Assembly: GCA_025602905.1 (NCBI GenBank)
Contig: JAHLKI010000002.1
Coordinates: 1,302,001-1,366,000, forward strand
Direction: 5' to 3'
From: Phlyctochytrium arcticum
Taxonomy: Eukaryota; Chytridiomycota; Chytridiomycetes; Chytridiales; Chytridiaceae
DNA: 64,000 bases
How positions within the stretch are numbered: the stretch's first letter is position 1; the number at the start of each line of letters is the position of its first letter. The position numbers were made by a program, and so were the translations under genes. Below the pieces are notes generated by a model. That model searched no databases and was not told the DNA's origin. It saw only the letters and a program-made list of their open reading frames with translations. Of the stretch, positions 41,226-53,115 are shown in pieces.

Positions 41226-42155
41226 ATGGGAGATCTTAACGACATTCTCAACGACATGGACGACCAGATTCAGCGGCAACAGGACCAGGAAGGCGAGCAA
41301 GACCAGGAAGACGAGCAAGACCAGGGGGAGCAGCAAGAGCAGCAACCACCAGAGCTGGCCAAGGCAAAGAAAGTCAAAGGGAAAAACTGGTCTACGAAGG
41401 AGTGTGTGCAACTGTGCACCTCATGGCTGGAAATAGCCCAAGATCCGATTGTTGGGAAGGATCAAAAGTCGGCCGACTTCTGGAACAGAATATTCCAGTC
41501 CTTTGAGCGAGCTCTCCCAAGGGAAGCCGCAGGTCGCAACGTTGCCGCGTTGCAATCCTCCGTCAGAGGTATCCAGGCCGACATCAATAAATTTGCTGGG
41601 ATCTATGATGCCCTAGTTCTTTCCGAAAAGAGTGGCTATACTGCCGACAAGTACAGAGAGGATGCGCTGGAGCTGTGGGAAGCTCAGCACAAAAACAAGC
41701 CATTCAAGTATCTTCTTTGCTGGTTGAAGGTGAAAGCGAGCTCAAAGTGGGCCTCTACAATGACAACCAAGAGGACCAATAAAAGCAAGGTCCCTACCAA
41801 AAGCTCCACTGCAGGAGGCAGTGGCAGCACCACGCCCACCACACCCACCTCAACGGCTGCTGCTAGCGGCAGCCTTGATAGACCTATCGGGCGAAAAGCA
41901 GCAAAGGCCCAGCAGGCTGCCGGTGACGAGGCCGGCAACAGCCAACGCCGTGCGGCTGAAGCCTTGGAAAAGATTGCGGCCGAGACAACTCTGAAAAGAA
42001 AGGCCCTAAAGGATGCGGTCGTCAACGAGATCATGGCACCGAAGGACACTAGCCGAATGAGCGACGCACAGAAGCGTTACTATGAAATCAAGCATAGACA
42101 AATATTGAAGAAGCTGGAGAATGAGCAGGAAGAAAAGGATGAAGAGGAAGAATAG
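41226..42155 (+). CDS. PIF/Harbinger Myb-like accessory protein, 309 aa
   Basis: An acidic Gln/Glu-rich N-terminus is followed by a Myb/SANT-like domain (KNWSTKECVQLCTSWLEIAQDPIVG, KSADFWNRIFQSFERALP). The conserved helix RNVAALQSSVRGIQADINKF and KHKPFKYLLCWLKVK-like block (NKPFKYLLCWLKVKASSKW) follow. The Ser/Thr-rich linker and C-terminal helix (SDAQKRYYEIKHRQILKKLENEQEEK) fit the family. In PIF/Harbinger elements this protein binds the termini and brings the transposase into the nucleus. The frame is intact, and it converges with the transposase gene, 34 bp apart. Confidence 0.85.
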   Translation: MGDLNDILNDMDDQIQRQQDQEGEQDQEDEQDQGEQQEQQPPELAKAKKVKGKNWSTKECVQLCTSWLEIAQDPIVGKDQKSADFWNRIFQSFERALPREAAGRNVAALQSSVRGIQADINKFAGIYDALVLSEKSGYTADKYREDALELWEAQHKNKPFKYLLCWLKVKASSKWASTMTTKRTNKSKVPTKSSTAGGSGSTTPTTPTSTAAASGSLDRPIGRKAAKAQQAAGDEAGNSQRRAAEALEKIAAETTLKRKALKDAVVNEIMAPKDTSRMSDAQKRYYEIKHRQILKKLENEQEEKDEEEE

Positions 42156-42189
42156 ATAGTGCTATCTGGACTATGCTAGAAATATAACG

Positions 42190-43611
42190 CTAGGCCTGAG
42201 ACATATCTTCATCTTCTGAGTCCTGCTGTCCGCTCCAGTCCCACAGATGTTGCATCAGGCCTGAACGTAGCAGGTAATGCTGGTCTTCATCGTTCACATC
42301 CCTGATCATATCGGCAAACTGTTGCAGACCGCAAGGGCCACGGTTGAGTCGGACTACATCCTGTTCTGTAAGGGTGAACTCATCGTTTTGAGGATCCTCC
42401 CTGTTGTCCTGGACATTCATGTTATGCATTATGATGCAAGCTAACATGATTACCAGAAGGTCATCATGTTTCCAGAAGCGAGCGGGAGTGGTAAGTATTT
42501 TCCAACGGGCTTGCAACACCCCAAAAGCCCGCTCAACATCTTTTCTTGCTGCCTCTTGCAGCTTGACAAAGAGCTTCTTCTGGCGCCCTTGGGGGAGTGA
42601 GATCGATTGTACCAACGTTGCCATCTTAGGATAAATACCTTAACGATTCAAGAAAGGTATAAGTACGGTTGAACCCGAAAACATTTGTTAACAAACTGTC
42701 TTACCATCTGCCAAGAAATAGCCCATGTTGTACGTATTCCCGTTGAGTGCATATTCAACCGGCGGCGCAATGCCATTCAGAAGATCTGTAAATAAGTGAG
42801 AGCGGTCAAGAACATTTATGTCGTTGTGTGATCCAGGCATACCGAAGAAGGCATGCCAAAACCAAAGATCTTGCGAAACAGCTGCTTCTAAAACCAGGGT
42901 TGGGACGCCTTCCTTTCCGGTATACCCACCCGCCCACGCAGTCGGGCAGTTCTTCCATTGCCAATGCATGCAGTCAACGCTTCCAAGCATTCCCTCAAAG
43001 CCGTGCTTTGCATGCATCTCCAGCAAGTGCTGGGTATCAGCTTCGGTGGGAGGACGCAAGAACTCGGACTCGTAGATATCTACGATAGCACGGACGAACT
43101 TCCTGAGATACGCGATGGCGGTACTTTCGCCAATGCGGACATACTTGTCTGTACGATCGGCGGCCTCCCTGTAAGCCAATTGTCGGAGAGCTGCGGTAAT
43201 TTTCTGGATTGGGGAAAGTCCAACCTTGCCAAACGCACCGACTCTTAGAAGGAATTCAGGGTTATAGGCCGTGACATCGTCCACAATCTTCAGGAATCTG
43301 GCTTTCCGCACACGAAATCGCCTACGGAAGTCCTCGTTGTCGTAGGTTGACTTTTCCACAAAGTAGTCGTTCATAATGTTGATATGCCCCTGCTGAGTGC
43401 TCCGTTCCTTGTTTGGGCGGCGGCCAGGCACCGAGCCTCCATGTTTACGAGCCGGCGCTTTCGAGGAGAAGATCAGTGACTGAGCTTGTTGTATAAGAAC
43501 CTCTTCATCGTCATCGTCTTCAAAGAGATGTTTTAGAGAAAAGGGACGTTTGCGTTGGAGATTGTCGCCACTGTCTGAAGGGGCGATTGAGCCGCCGTCG
43601 TCGTCAGACAT
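42190..43611 (-). CDS. PIF/Harbinger DDE transposase, two exons, intact
   Basis: It starts MSDDDGGSIAPSDSGDN (43611). Exon 1 runs to 42705, the intron is 42704-42639 (GTAAGA..TTAAG, 66 bp), and exon 2 runs to 42190. An HTH-like stretch (GLSPIQKITAALRQLAYREAAD) precedes the DDE_Tnp_4 core: Asp in LGSVDCMHWQWKNCP, Asp in GMPGSHNDINVLD and Glu in DVERAFGVLQARW, with the C-terminal LACIIMHNM motif. No stop or frameshift was found across the splice (LADG joined to IYPKM). This is the best candidate for an active transposase in the window. Confidence 0.9.
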
Positions 43612-43940
43612 GATAAAATATGGTTGAGAGTATAGGGATGTGAGATGGTATTGGAAATGGTGGGTGATCTTCTATGGCAAGGTGAAGGTAAACAAAAGAC
43701 TTGTCCGTCTCGTTCGCCAGATCTGCGGCTTTTGCAGCGAGCAGTGCTGACAAATCACGTTTAAGCAGGATTTACGCAGAGCCAAAAGGCGGCTACATTT
43801 GAGCGGAATTTTCGCGTTTGTAAAGCCTGGCTAAATTTACACAGGATTTAACCCCACGTTGGAGACTGATTTTTGCGCCATTTGGCTAAATTTCTGGCTA
43901 AATTTAAGAAAAAACACGTTTAGCCACCACGTTGGAGATG

Positions 43941-46935
43941 AAGTGGGAAGGCCGAAAACAGCACGCTTGGTCAAAGAATCAAATTCAGCTTTGATTGCCT
44001 CACGCCACTGAGGCCAGTATTTTGATGCTTGAGCCTCTTTCATTGTCTTGGGATCCTCTTCGTCATCCAAAATGACCGCTTTTGCTGTGTTGAATACAAA
44101 AACGAAAGTGATACCAGTTTGCGAACAATCAAGGTATTTGGTGTTGGTATTGAGGGATGATGGAACAGACAATGGGCTTTCGAAATTGGGTATAGGGGTA
44201 AGTGACTCGCCAGTCATGATATCCGTAAGAGTGATGGTAGGGTCAGCGTTGGCGTCTTCGGAAATGCGAGATCGTTTGCGGGTATTTTGTGTTTTAGGGG
44301 TTTACTTCCGCTTTGCATTCGCAGCGCTAGATGCTGGGGGTTGACTGGCTGAAGCATCGACCGGGATACATGTTCAAAAGATTGTGGTTGGTGGAAAGCG
44401 AAATCGTTGAGAGTGAGAAGGCGGGCAATTTCGTCCAGATGATAGGCTTGTGGTGGATCCGTAATATCCGGAGCATTGTTGTCCGGCCAGTGAAGGTCTT
44501 CGGCAGGAGTACGGAAATGATGGCCGAGGGTAGGGAATGTGGATTAATCAAAAATGCAGGAACGGAAATCAGCCGTTCGTACGGTGCCAGAGAAATCCAA
44601 ATATTTGATGATGGAGGGTGACACAAAACCAACATAGATAGCAGGTCTCGTGCAGGGCCGAACTTGGAAGCCTTGATTTCCGAAGGTATTGGTATCTGTA
44701 CAGGGCATCCGAAGGTGCGCAAATGATTGACAGATGCCGGGTATCCTGGGAGGGTGGCGCGGGTTGATATATCAGGATTCGTAGAGAGAGGGCATACGTT
44801 GAGCAAGTCTTTGGCATCAAGTACGGCAAGGCCCCAGCATGATAGAGGAAGCCTGGATTGCATCAGTAGTGGACGTGCAGTGAGCTGGACACGTTTGATG
44901 TGGCTTTCGGCGAGGCCGTTGTGTTCATGTTTATAGTGGACCGAGTATGAGTATTCGATTCCTTGCGCAATGCAGAACTGTTCAAAGAGATGTGAGGTAA
45001 ACTCTTTTGCGTTGTCCAAACAAAGATGTTTGACTGGTAGTTCTGGGTATTGGTTGCTCAATCTGATGATTGTACTGATGAGGATAGGAATCTGCTGATT
45101 TCTGCTAGATATGAGGTGAACATCGATGAGTCAAGAACCAACATCAGCAATAATCATGAAATATTTATACTTCCTGGATGGAGGAGTGATAGGGCCACAT
45201 GTGTCAATATGTAGAGTGGAGAAGGGTGCGGTAGTAGATTGTCGATATGGCCGTGAACGGCGACCGACTTTTGATAGTTTTCCCAGTGAGCAAGGCATAC
45301 ACTGGGTGAGATGTTGCAAATCACGTTGTTGTAAAGGAAGTCCACTGACAGATCGGCTGAGAATGATATTCCGAGAAGTTGTGGGGCCGGGATGACCAAG
45401 GCGTGAATGCCAAGTGGATACGCGGTCAGCAGAGGTTGAAGAGTGTGTTGCAAGCACAGTACCGGAGCTGCCGGAGCTGTTGGGTGTAGATGAAACGTGG
45501 TCGAGGGTGGTGGTGTGTAAGCCATTAGGTAAGGCGGAGAAAGTTTCATGGATAGTGAATTTGTCGCCTTGCCATGAGATGAGATAAAGGTCGGCGGAAT
45601 CCTTAGTAAGGATATTGAAACCGTTGAGGCGGAGGTCGTTGACAGATATCAGATCCCGCGATGCTGATGGATTGTAAAGGGCGTTCCGTAAGAAGAGAGA
45701 AGTACCATTGGGAAGTCGAACGTACGCATGGCCGGTACTGTACCCCCGGGATGCACAAGTGGTGAATTGGAGATTGTGTTGATAGAGAGTAACGAATGGG
45801 TGATACTCGTGAAGAGCTGGGGGTGCCGTAAGACGGAGTGGCTAGCCCCATTGTCAATGAGGGGTGATGATGATTCATCACAGTGGTCGGTCGTGTATAT
45901 GTCAAACTCATCCATAAATTGCACCGTTACATCATTGGGGGGGTTTGCTGCACTAGGGGTAGAGGCAAGACGAGAGGGAATGATAATGGGTTCGCGGGAG
46001 GGGATAGTGGGGGTAGTAGTAAAGGCAGTGGAGTGCTTGGTCTTTCCGTGCCCATATTTCAGCCGTAAGTCCACCAGGTGCTTGGGCATCTTACAGTCTT
46101 TTCAGGCATGTTGATACATGCCGCAGCGGCTGCAGGGTTCCTTGTCGGGTGAACGCTGGCGGTCCTTCTTGTAGGTAGCAGAGTGATTACGGCCTTTGTC
46201 GCGACCACGTGAGCCACAAATGCCGCCGCGCTTCTTGAAGTTTTGACGGGGTGGGCGAGAGGGAAGGTGAGGAGTGGTTGACGGTTCCGTATGGTTAACT
46301 TGAATTTGGGGTACCTTGGTTCCCACAGGTTGAGCAGTGGATCCGGCAACACGCATAGCATAGTTCTTGGTTTGAGTACTAAGGCGAGCATCGCCTTTGG
46401 AGAGGGTAGCCAGCAAAGCATGGATGTCGGTAAAGTTTTGATGTTCCAATGCGCGAGTCTCCAGATGGAGGCGCGGATCCATAGTGTCCAAGGTCAGGTT
46501 GAGGAGAGAGGTGTCGTCAGTGAAGGTCTGAAGACCACACAAGTCCATTTGGGCTACCAGGGCAAACAGGTTGTTCGAGTATTCCAAAGTCATTGGATAG
46601 TCTGCGTGCCACATTCCTTTCCGGCGGCGCATGACGTCCGACTTGAGAAGCGCGGATTGATGTTGGAAACGAAGTTGGAGGTTGTCCCATTTTTCGAGAG
46701 GGGTGCTTTTGTTTACGAATTGGGCCCCAAGGGTGGGATGGAGGTGTTGCATCCGAAACAAGTAAGCTGCATTGACTCGGGGAAGAATGGGGGGGTCGTT
46801 TGGGCCGAGGCGAGACGCGTAGGTGTTCATGTTGAAACCGGGTGATCCCACTGCTGCGTAGGAAAATATTGTAAAATGGCTTGTCGCCAGGCCAGATTCC
46901 GTTTCTCCTATTGCTATCCTCGTGTACCACTTCAT
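43941..46935 (-). pseudogene. Ty1/copia remnant 1: gag, protease, integrase, start of RT
   Basis: Gag occupies 46935-46102 (WDNLQLRFQHQSALLKSDV, TLDTMDPRLHLETRAL). Its CCHC knuckle CSRCGMYQHA is cut by TGA (46102-46104). The protease motif IDNGASHSVL lies near 45850. The GAG-pre-integrase WHSRLGHPG..C..C..GK and first integrase Asp (LHIDTCGP) are at 45131-45457. The second Asp (CLDNAKEFTSH) and Glu (HNGLAESHIKR) are at about 44900-45020. A frame change lies between protease and integrase. The RT start (DPKTMKEAQASKYWPQWREAIKAEFDSL) ends at AVFGLPTS, at the edge of PIF/Harbinger 1. RT proper and RNase H are missing. Confidence 0.9.
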
Positions 46936-47968
46936 TTTATTTAGCTTCTATTACTCTTTGTCTATTTGGTGCAATTTCTTTTGTTTTATGCATCATGATG
47001 TACTCTACCAAAACCATGTCAGCATACAGCAACGTTGACAGTGAAATATACCCTTTGGGATTCGAATCCTAGTAGGAGGCACTGTCTACATCCAATTTAC
47101 ACTGATATGCAGATTGGATGGAGGCCTGGCCGAGATGCATGCCGGACATGCTTATTTATCACAGATACTTTAGGTACTGTTGAACAAGAGGAGCGTTTGA
47201 GAAACTTGCGCTGAAGGCAGATGAATAATGAAAATTGAGAGCTGCAGATTAGTAGGTTTTCAATCAATTCAATCAATAACATTCGCAACCCTCAGAAAGC
47301 AGGAAATTTTGAAAGGGATAAGCAGATGCCATTTTCGGTATTCCCTTTGGGTTGATGACAGTTCAATTCCTTTTGCTCGGCCCGGCATATTCGGTGGATC
47401 AACATCTTCACGGATGCTGATCAAGGAAGGGCCAGAGTTTGCTGAAGGACGACCAGAACAACTAGTCCACAGACGTGGTGATCGAACTCGGAATTGGAGA
47501 ACACAATCTTGGGATGTGTACTACTGTAGAATGGTCACTGGCAATGCGGAAACCACCGACTCTATAGGTACAAGCATCCGCGAGGCACCGCACCGATCTG
47601 GGTTGTGGCATACAAAGGACATCGCCAGTAATTTGCAGTAAACCGCTCAAGTTGTCGCCACTGGGCTCCATTTTGACTATTTCTCAAGTCAATCTCATGG
47701 GAAAGGGAGACCGGAAAGCTTCCGAAAGCTTCAGAGGAGCTCTCAGTAACTCCAGTTGCGGAACTTGCGGCGTCCTCCTACCAGCAATCCCAAGATACTC
47801 GAGTATTCAAAGTTGGAAAGTCAGCACGATCCAATTCAACCTCCGCCGGCCCGCCGTGAGGTTGCTGTGCCACCCAGTGTATGTCCATAGCACCACCCCA
47901 AAGCGTCCATCCCAGCGTCCATCACCCCTGCATCACCCATCATCCACTCAGCAAGTCGCCAATACAAC
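46936..47968. other. gene-poor flank of the copia remnant
   Basis: It probably contains the copia LTR and untranslated leader (TGGTACACGAGG right after an ATAAAATGAAG stretch at 46,925 may be the primer site), but no second LTR was found to prove it. A 137-codon frame at 47228-47641 has RT-like scraps (FGIPFG-like, GPEFAEGRPE) in shifted frames and is not a gene. Confidence 0.3.
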
Positions 47969-49160
47969 ATGGTATCCCATCAATCGATCGAAGCAGCTCT
48001 AAACCAGTTGGAGGCACTTGCGGAGTCCAGCCCGTGCGAAGAATGCATAGAGAAAGCCGAAAAGATTCATAGTAAGTGATGCCGTTGCACGTAACGAACG
48101 TTGTGTGTGATCTGACGCGTACCCACAGCTCTCGAGGCCGAACTGGCGACGGCAAAAGCACAGCTGACGAGAGTACTGAAGATATCGGGGGCCCTAGCAA
48201 GCCGCGTGTGCAAGGTATGTGTCCCGTGTCCAAGTTCGTGTTTCTAGTCCTCATTGTTGTTGCACTCTGCACAGAAGCGGGACGTGACTGCCGCCTCCCT
48301 TGATCCCCTGCCCGCCCCCAAGCGCTCTGGTAGGTATGCCGGAATTGCCTGCCTCTGATATCGTCGCTCACAAGAGTCCACTTTACAAGTATTGCCATCC
48401 TCCCCGCCGCCGCCTGGCCCGTCTACTGCGCCGTCATGTGTCCCCCCTTCCGCTGCATCGGTGGCTGCACCAGTAAGTATTGCTAGAAAGTGGCTATGAT
48501 TGTGGCAGAGAGTGCCTAAATTGGGGCAGAGAGTGCCTAAGTTTCGGCAGAGAGTGCCCAAGTTTCGGCAGAGAGTGCCCATGTTTCGGCAGAGAGTGCC
48601 CATGTTTCGGCAGAGAGTTCCTAAGTTGGGGCAGAGAGTGCCTAAATTGGGGCAGAGAGTGCCTAAGTTTCGGCAGAGAGTGCCTAAGATGGGGCAGAGG
48701 GTGCCTAAATTGGGGCAGAGAGTACCTAAGTTGGGGCAGAGAGTGCCTAAGTTTCGGCAGAGAGTGCCTGTGCTTGTGCCGGAGAGCGCACCGTGCCTCG
48801 TCATTTTGCGTGAAGATTGACCTTCAGTTCACAGCCAGTTTACCGATTCAGCGGACACCACTACATCCGCATACTTTATTCCGAGGACAGAACTATTTCT
48901 GAACTGTTTACCATGCATGTTAAAAAAGCGTTGGAGAGCGGGGGGTTTACCGGCTTTGTGGACTTGGTACCCCACACTGTAAGTTTACGCTATCGCGTTT
49001 CTTGTCCGGAATAATCATCAACCAATTGATGACAGTGCAAAAACGGGAGAGTCGGAATCAGCCTTCATTTCGCGACGCGGGCGGAAGCTGCGGCGCTCCG
49101 CAAATGTGGCACCGATGTGCCCGTCTGGGTTGGTGGGGAGCGATTCCTGTTAAATAAAGT
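47969..49160 (+). CDS. unrecognised multi-exon gene with N-terminal coiled coil
   Basis: It starts MVSHQSIEAALNQLEALAES. Exons read from GT-AG borders: 47969-48072, about 48128-48216 (LEAELATAKAQLTRVLKISGALASRVCK), about 48274-48330, about 48390-48472 (Pro-rich), about 48836-48979 (RFSGHHYIRILYSEDRTISELFTMHVKKAL) and about 49036-49160 (ISLHFATRAEAAALRKCGTDVPVWVGGERFLL). The intron before the fifth exon is filled with a 21-bp minisatellite. The two last exons look globular, alternating strands and helices, but match no family I know. The frame may continue downstream of 49160. Confidence 0.4.
48505..48775. repeat. 21-bp minisatellite, about 13 units
   Basis: The unit is GTGCCTAAGTTTCGGCAGAG plus A. 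Two versions alternate irregularly, AAGTTTCGG and AA(A/G)TTGGGG, and a few units have CATGTTTCGG. Because 21 is divisible by three, every frame is open and gives 7-residue repeats on both strands; this is not evidence of coding. It lies in an intron. Confidence 0.95.
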
Positions 49161-50928
49161 AAGTTGGTGAAACTGCCGTGAAAGCGACATATAGCTGACT
49201 GTCAGGTTTTGGTTCACAGGTATGGTGAACCTATGAATGTCAATAAGAGTCAATGTTGCCCTAGTTTTTGATTTAAGCACCGCCTTTCAATAATTTCGTT
49301 ATACCATTACCAAGTACTCACCCTCATTTAGGTCCGGGAAGCAACTAAGCTTGTATATATATTGGGCGAAAATCCTCAGCAAACTGACCGTATACTTGGT
49401 AGCTGCCTGCTGCCCCTGGACAGGTAGACATTTTTTTCAATGGAATTTCAATGGAATGGCGACTTTGTAAATTTGGAATAAGTGAATATGTTGCCATGTT
49501 CAATATACAACCCTGGAGTGCCTAGTCCTGATCGGAGGTCTTTGAGTCACAATGAGACCGAGCAGCTTGAGAAACATATGAAAGATTTCAGGGACATTGG
49601 GTACTGACTCAATGATGTATGCACATTACACGGCTTACAGGGTTCACTGTGCTGGCAGCTCCGATTTTTGTCCAGTACATCTCATGGTCAAAGGAATATC
49701 TAAACTCTGCATATGTGAGGTAAGCATGGATAACTTTAGCGCCCGCAAGGAGTCTGGAGTGCTCACTGCCAATTTTGCAGACAATGTCTTTCAGCAGCTG
49801 TGGGAACTGACGGATGATCTTTGGTTTACGGAAAAAGCGATTGGATATTTGAGCAGTACACCGGCTCTAATTACAACTCATAAATTCCATAATAAACCAG
49901 AGCTCTCCCCCACACACGCAGTATGGGGCACTTAATCAAATCACATGTCCGGCCATGTGCACTGCTATGCTATCATAAGCACCGCTCCCCAATGCATCCA
50001 AAATACCAGTGGATTGAATGATCGGGAGTATTCCCTGGAAGCATGTAGTGGTAGGTACGTCCCATCATGGTAAGCTGAAGGAGCAGGTAAAGGAATCCAG
50101 TTTGCATCAACCCTCATTGCAGTGAAGACGAAAAGGTTGTTTGAACATTCAATCTCTTTTCAACTGAACAATTGTGCTTGGACCATCTTCCAATATCAAT
50201 ACTCCACAACTTTCAACAGTCGCCAAGGACGCATTCTCGATAAAGCAGTCATTCATCTTCAAGCAGAGTGTTCGCACATGGGCACCCTCGAACGCTCTAC
50301 TTACAAAACATCGTGTACAACGAATTTCTTGCATAAATTGTTCCGTTCCCACACTGCTGAATATATCACGAGTCCGCGGGCGCCATTGGCGCTTCACCCT
50401 GCTTGTAGTACACTAAGCGCCATCAATGATGTCTGGCTACCAATCCAATGTGTAAGGACAGGTGCACAGCATGGGAGACAATGTACACACGCCATTTCCT
50501 GTGCACTGTGGGCCAAGAATGTTGAACATATATCAGAATCGACAACGTTCAAAATCGTTCAACTACCGCATGGCCTTTACCCAACATACGCTGCTTAGGA
50601 CGCGGGCGACTTTCCCACCTGTAGTCAAGAAGCCAAGAGGAGGGAGGCACAGCCATGGGACAGGCCCAACCGGTCCATACCGTTTTGCTCAAACTAACAG
50701 CATTTTTCTGCCAGAATTATGCCCTCTCTCCATGTGCAATCCTTTCACTCACCCTTCACGTAGTTCTATCTATAGAACTTTAGGAGTTTAACCCTTTTCA
50801 TTGTATCATCATTGCTTACCGGGTGGGATGTACCCAGCTGGACTTGTACCTCCTTGGCACGAATGGCAATATACAGTTTCACGCAGCCTCATTAACTTTG
50901 CCATTTGCGGTTCCTACCATCTGTGCTT
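49161..50928. other. gene-less stretch
   Basis: Short frames only, none with recognisable motifs. The block AATAAACCAGAGC..GGGGCACTTAATC near 49890-49935 is matched by AATTAAACCAGAGC..GGGGCATTTAATTGG at 54347-54400, possibly remnants of the same short element. Confidence 0.35.
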
Positions 50929-51303
50929 TCATTGGCGCTGCCCTGCTTGTATGGAACTTAGTGTTAATTGTATTGTCGGAAGTCCTGGCCAACCAGCTGA
51001 AATTAAGGCACCAAGGAACGAAGTAAGGTACATCCCAGTCCGGTGAAGAGTGTTTAAGTCATTGATGGCTTCCTTGCGGGCAACGGTACCCGTCAGAGTT
51101 ACATTCCTCCTTGCCGCACATGCTGGTTCGGGGGAGGGGGATGGAGTAGGTGTAGCGGTAGTTGGAGTGGGGGGAGGATCAATGGGGGGTTGGTTTTGGG
51201 CCAATCGTCGTAATCTATGTTGTGTTTGGAGGGGGAGACCAGTGGCCAACGGATTCAGCGCGCACCTTTCCAGGTACTCTTGTGCATCTGACTGCTCTAC
51301 GCA

Positions 51304-53115
51304 TCATCTGCAAGCGGTGATCGAGCATCTCGCTCGAAAGCGGATGCTGGAGCCAATGAAACTCATTGATCGTGACGCATGATCCGCATTCGGGCACCGC
51401 AGCCGACCCTGCGCTCTGTGGGTCAGAAACTGTTCTTTCTGGGCGGCTACGAAAATTTCTATTTCCGTGCAATGTTGGACGTTTCTTTGAGAGACTTGCT
51501 GCTGGTGCAGTTGGGCTTCATCCAACATTGTTGCTTCACGGGCAGAGCCCGCGATCCACCATGCCTCAAGGATTTTCCGTGTTGGAGCTGGCCAATTCCC
51601 AGGATTATATCCGAACGCGTTCATGTAATCTCGAAGCTGGGAAACCCTTGTATGGGGTAGGGCCGATGAGTCTCTTAACGTCCAAAGACCATTTCGCACA
51701 GCCGCCCGAGAAAGTGAGTCTACGAGGGCAAGGTAGTCCGGGATTGGAATATACTTGAGTTTCAACTGGTCTCCATTCGGACGATATCTAGACAGGATAC
51801 TTCGGTCCAAAGCCCCGGAGGCGATGACAATGTCAATGGCATCTCGGGACGTCCGGGCTCGGGCCTGAACTTCCACGCGGATCCCTCCCAAGTTGAAGCG
51901 GTTCGAAAGAAGTTGAGTCATCAGTTTATCATATTTTCTTTTTTGTCTGTGGAGCCCGGATCCGTTGGATGGGATACTCCAGCTGGTAGTTGCTGTTGAC
52001 GCCTTCATCCAATGTGTCAACTTTGGATAGGCAATAACTCTCATATTGGCCATGTTCCAGTCGCACCAGCCGTATTCCTCCCCCAAAGTCACCAGCAGAG
52101 GATTGGTAAGGCCGTCCGTTTTATGACACAGTACAATATCGGGATGAGTAAAAGTTGTTCCAATGTCCCATGTGTTCACATGAGCCATGGGATGGGTACC
52201 GACAATTTGATCTAGGGCATCAAGGCCATCAATATGCTTCATTCCGAAGATGACGATCCGTACATTGGGAATTTGGAGATCTGGAACAATTGTTAGAACC
52301 ACTGCTCAGAACACATATGGTATTCTGCCCAATCATACCGTGAAAGTATCTTCCCAACCTCGAGGCAAACATGGATTGCATACCGGGAATGAAACACTTG
52401 GATTGTGTAGACCGATTCATAACAAGCCCTTCAGCGCGCATGGCGTCAAGGAGGGGGATCTTGAATTCTGGAGCCACTTTGATATACCCCGTCCCGGTCG
52501 CAATGCAAAACCAGGAAGCGAATTCCTTGGCAACGTCGCGGACTGTGGATGGGTAGTGATTGCAAAGCTGCAATGAAGCCCCTCCCGCCCACCGAGTCCA
52601 GTCCCTAGTATAAATAGTCACAGCGACCTAGTCAATATCTACCGGGAGTGGTTGTGGTCGAGAATGTGGCTCATATTCTGAAATGCAAATAGTTAGAAAA
52701 CATTTCAAGGGATATTCATGCAAAGTATTCTTACCATGTTGAAAAGGACCATCAATCTCCAGAGCCGGTGATGGTGAAGGTGAATGTGAATGAATAGAGA
52801 TGGGTGTGGGACTGCCTTCATCAGAGAATCGCGGGAAACTGCCATCGAAGAAACTGCCGCCATCGTTGGGAAAATCACACAAAAAACTGTAAGACAAAAT
52901 TCTCGGAAACAAAAACTTTACTTACGGGTTACTGCCTTCATCAGAGAATCGCGGGAAACTGCCATTGAAGAAACTGCCGGTAAAGGATCCACTTGAATAA
53001 CCGTTGTGGGGAAAATCCCGCAAAACATTGTGAGACAAAAGTTTTGGAAAGAAAAACTTCACTTATGGGCTGCTCGAGCCATCTCCACTACTGCCTTCGC
53101 CGGGGTCCGTACTCA
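51304..53115 (-). CDS. unrecognised multi-exon protein with duplicated Ser/Pro-rich exon
   Basis: An initial ATG at 53115 gives MSTDPGEGSSGDGSSSP before a stop or splice. Further exons encode GSFFDGSFPRFSDEGSPTPIS, a His/Ser/Pro stretch, WTRWAGGASLQLCNHYPSTV (about 52580), KIPLLDAMRAEGLVMN, and a 300-residue block (51304-52230) with VRIVIFGMKHIDGLDALD, DIGTTFTHPDIVLCHKTDGL and IRVEVQARARTSRDAIDIVI. I recognise no family. GT-AG introns separate the exons, with donors near 52735 and 52925. The start and the C-terminus are uncertain. The upstream exon appears to have lost both splice sites (AT donor, AA acceptor). Confidence 0.35.
52811..53069 (-). repeat. tandem duplication of an exon and its intron
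   Basis: Two copies of about 120-140 bp (52811-52925 and 52929-53069) share CTGCCTTCATCAGAGAATCG, GGGAAACTGCCAT and the intron part with GACAAAA..GGAAA-AAAAACTT. On the minus strand the downstream copy has GTAAGT and CAG splice sites while the upstream copy has ATAAGT and CAA. Confidence 0.85.

Larger units (their letters stand above)
41003..43940. mobile_element. PIF/Harbinger element 1, potentially complete
   Basis: The ends are inverted: GAGCATCTCCAACGTGGT at 41003 and its complement ACCACGTTGGAGATG ending at 43940. Inner copies (CTCTCCAACGTGG at about 41090, CCACGTTGGAGA at about 43853) are present on both sides, with TTTAGCCAAAT-type blocks between. It carries the two standard genes in opposite orientation, both with open frames. 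A matching 3-bp target duplication is not visible (TTA before the left end, AAG after the right), so one edge may have been lost. It lies between the Helitron and a copia remnant. Confidence 0.88.

Noticed and set aside
47045..47090. tRNA-like B-box (GGGATTCGAATCC)
   Set aside because: No matching A-box, anticodon arm or acceptor stem could be built around it.
47228..47641. 137-aa ORF with RT-like scraps
   Set aside because: Scraps occur in shifting frames and are too short to assign; probably decayed retroelement or chance.
48480..48902. ORFs of 106-140 aa made of QRVPK(L/F)(G/R) repeats, and the matching antisense ORF
   Set aside because: They are a by-product of a 21-bp minisatellite that is open in every frame; flanking splice signals place it in an intron.
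50823..51026. 67-aa ORF with a hydrophobic segment
   Set aside because: Isolated hydrophobic translation in a gene-less area, overlapping other equally good frames.
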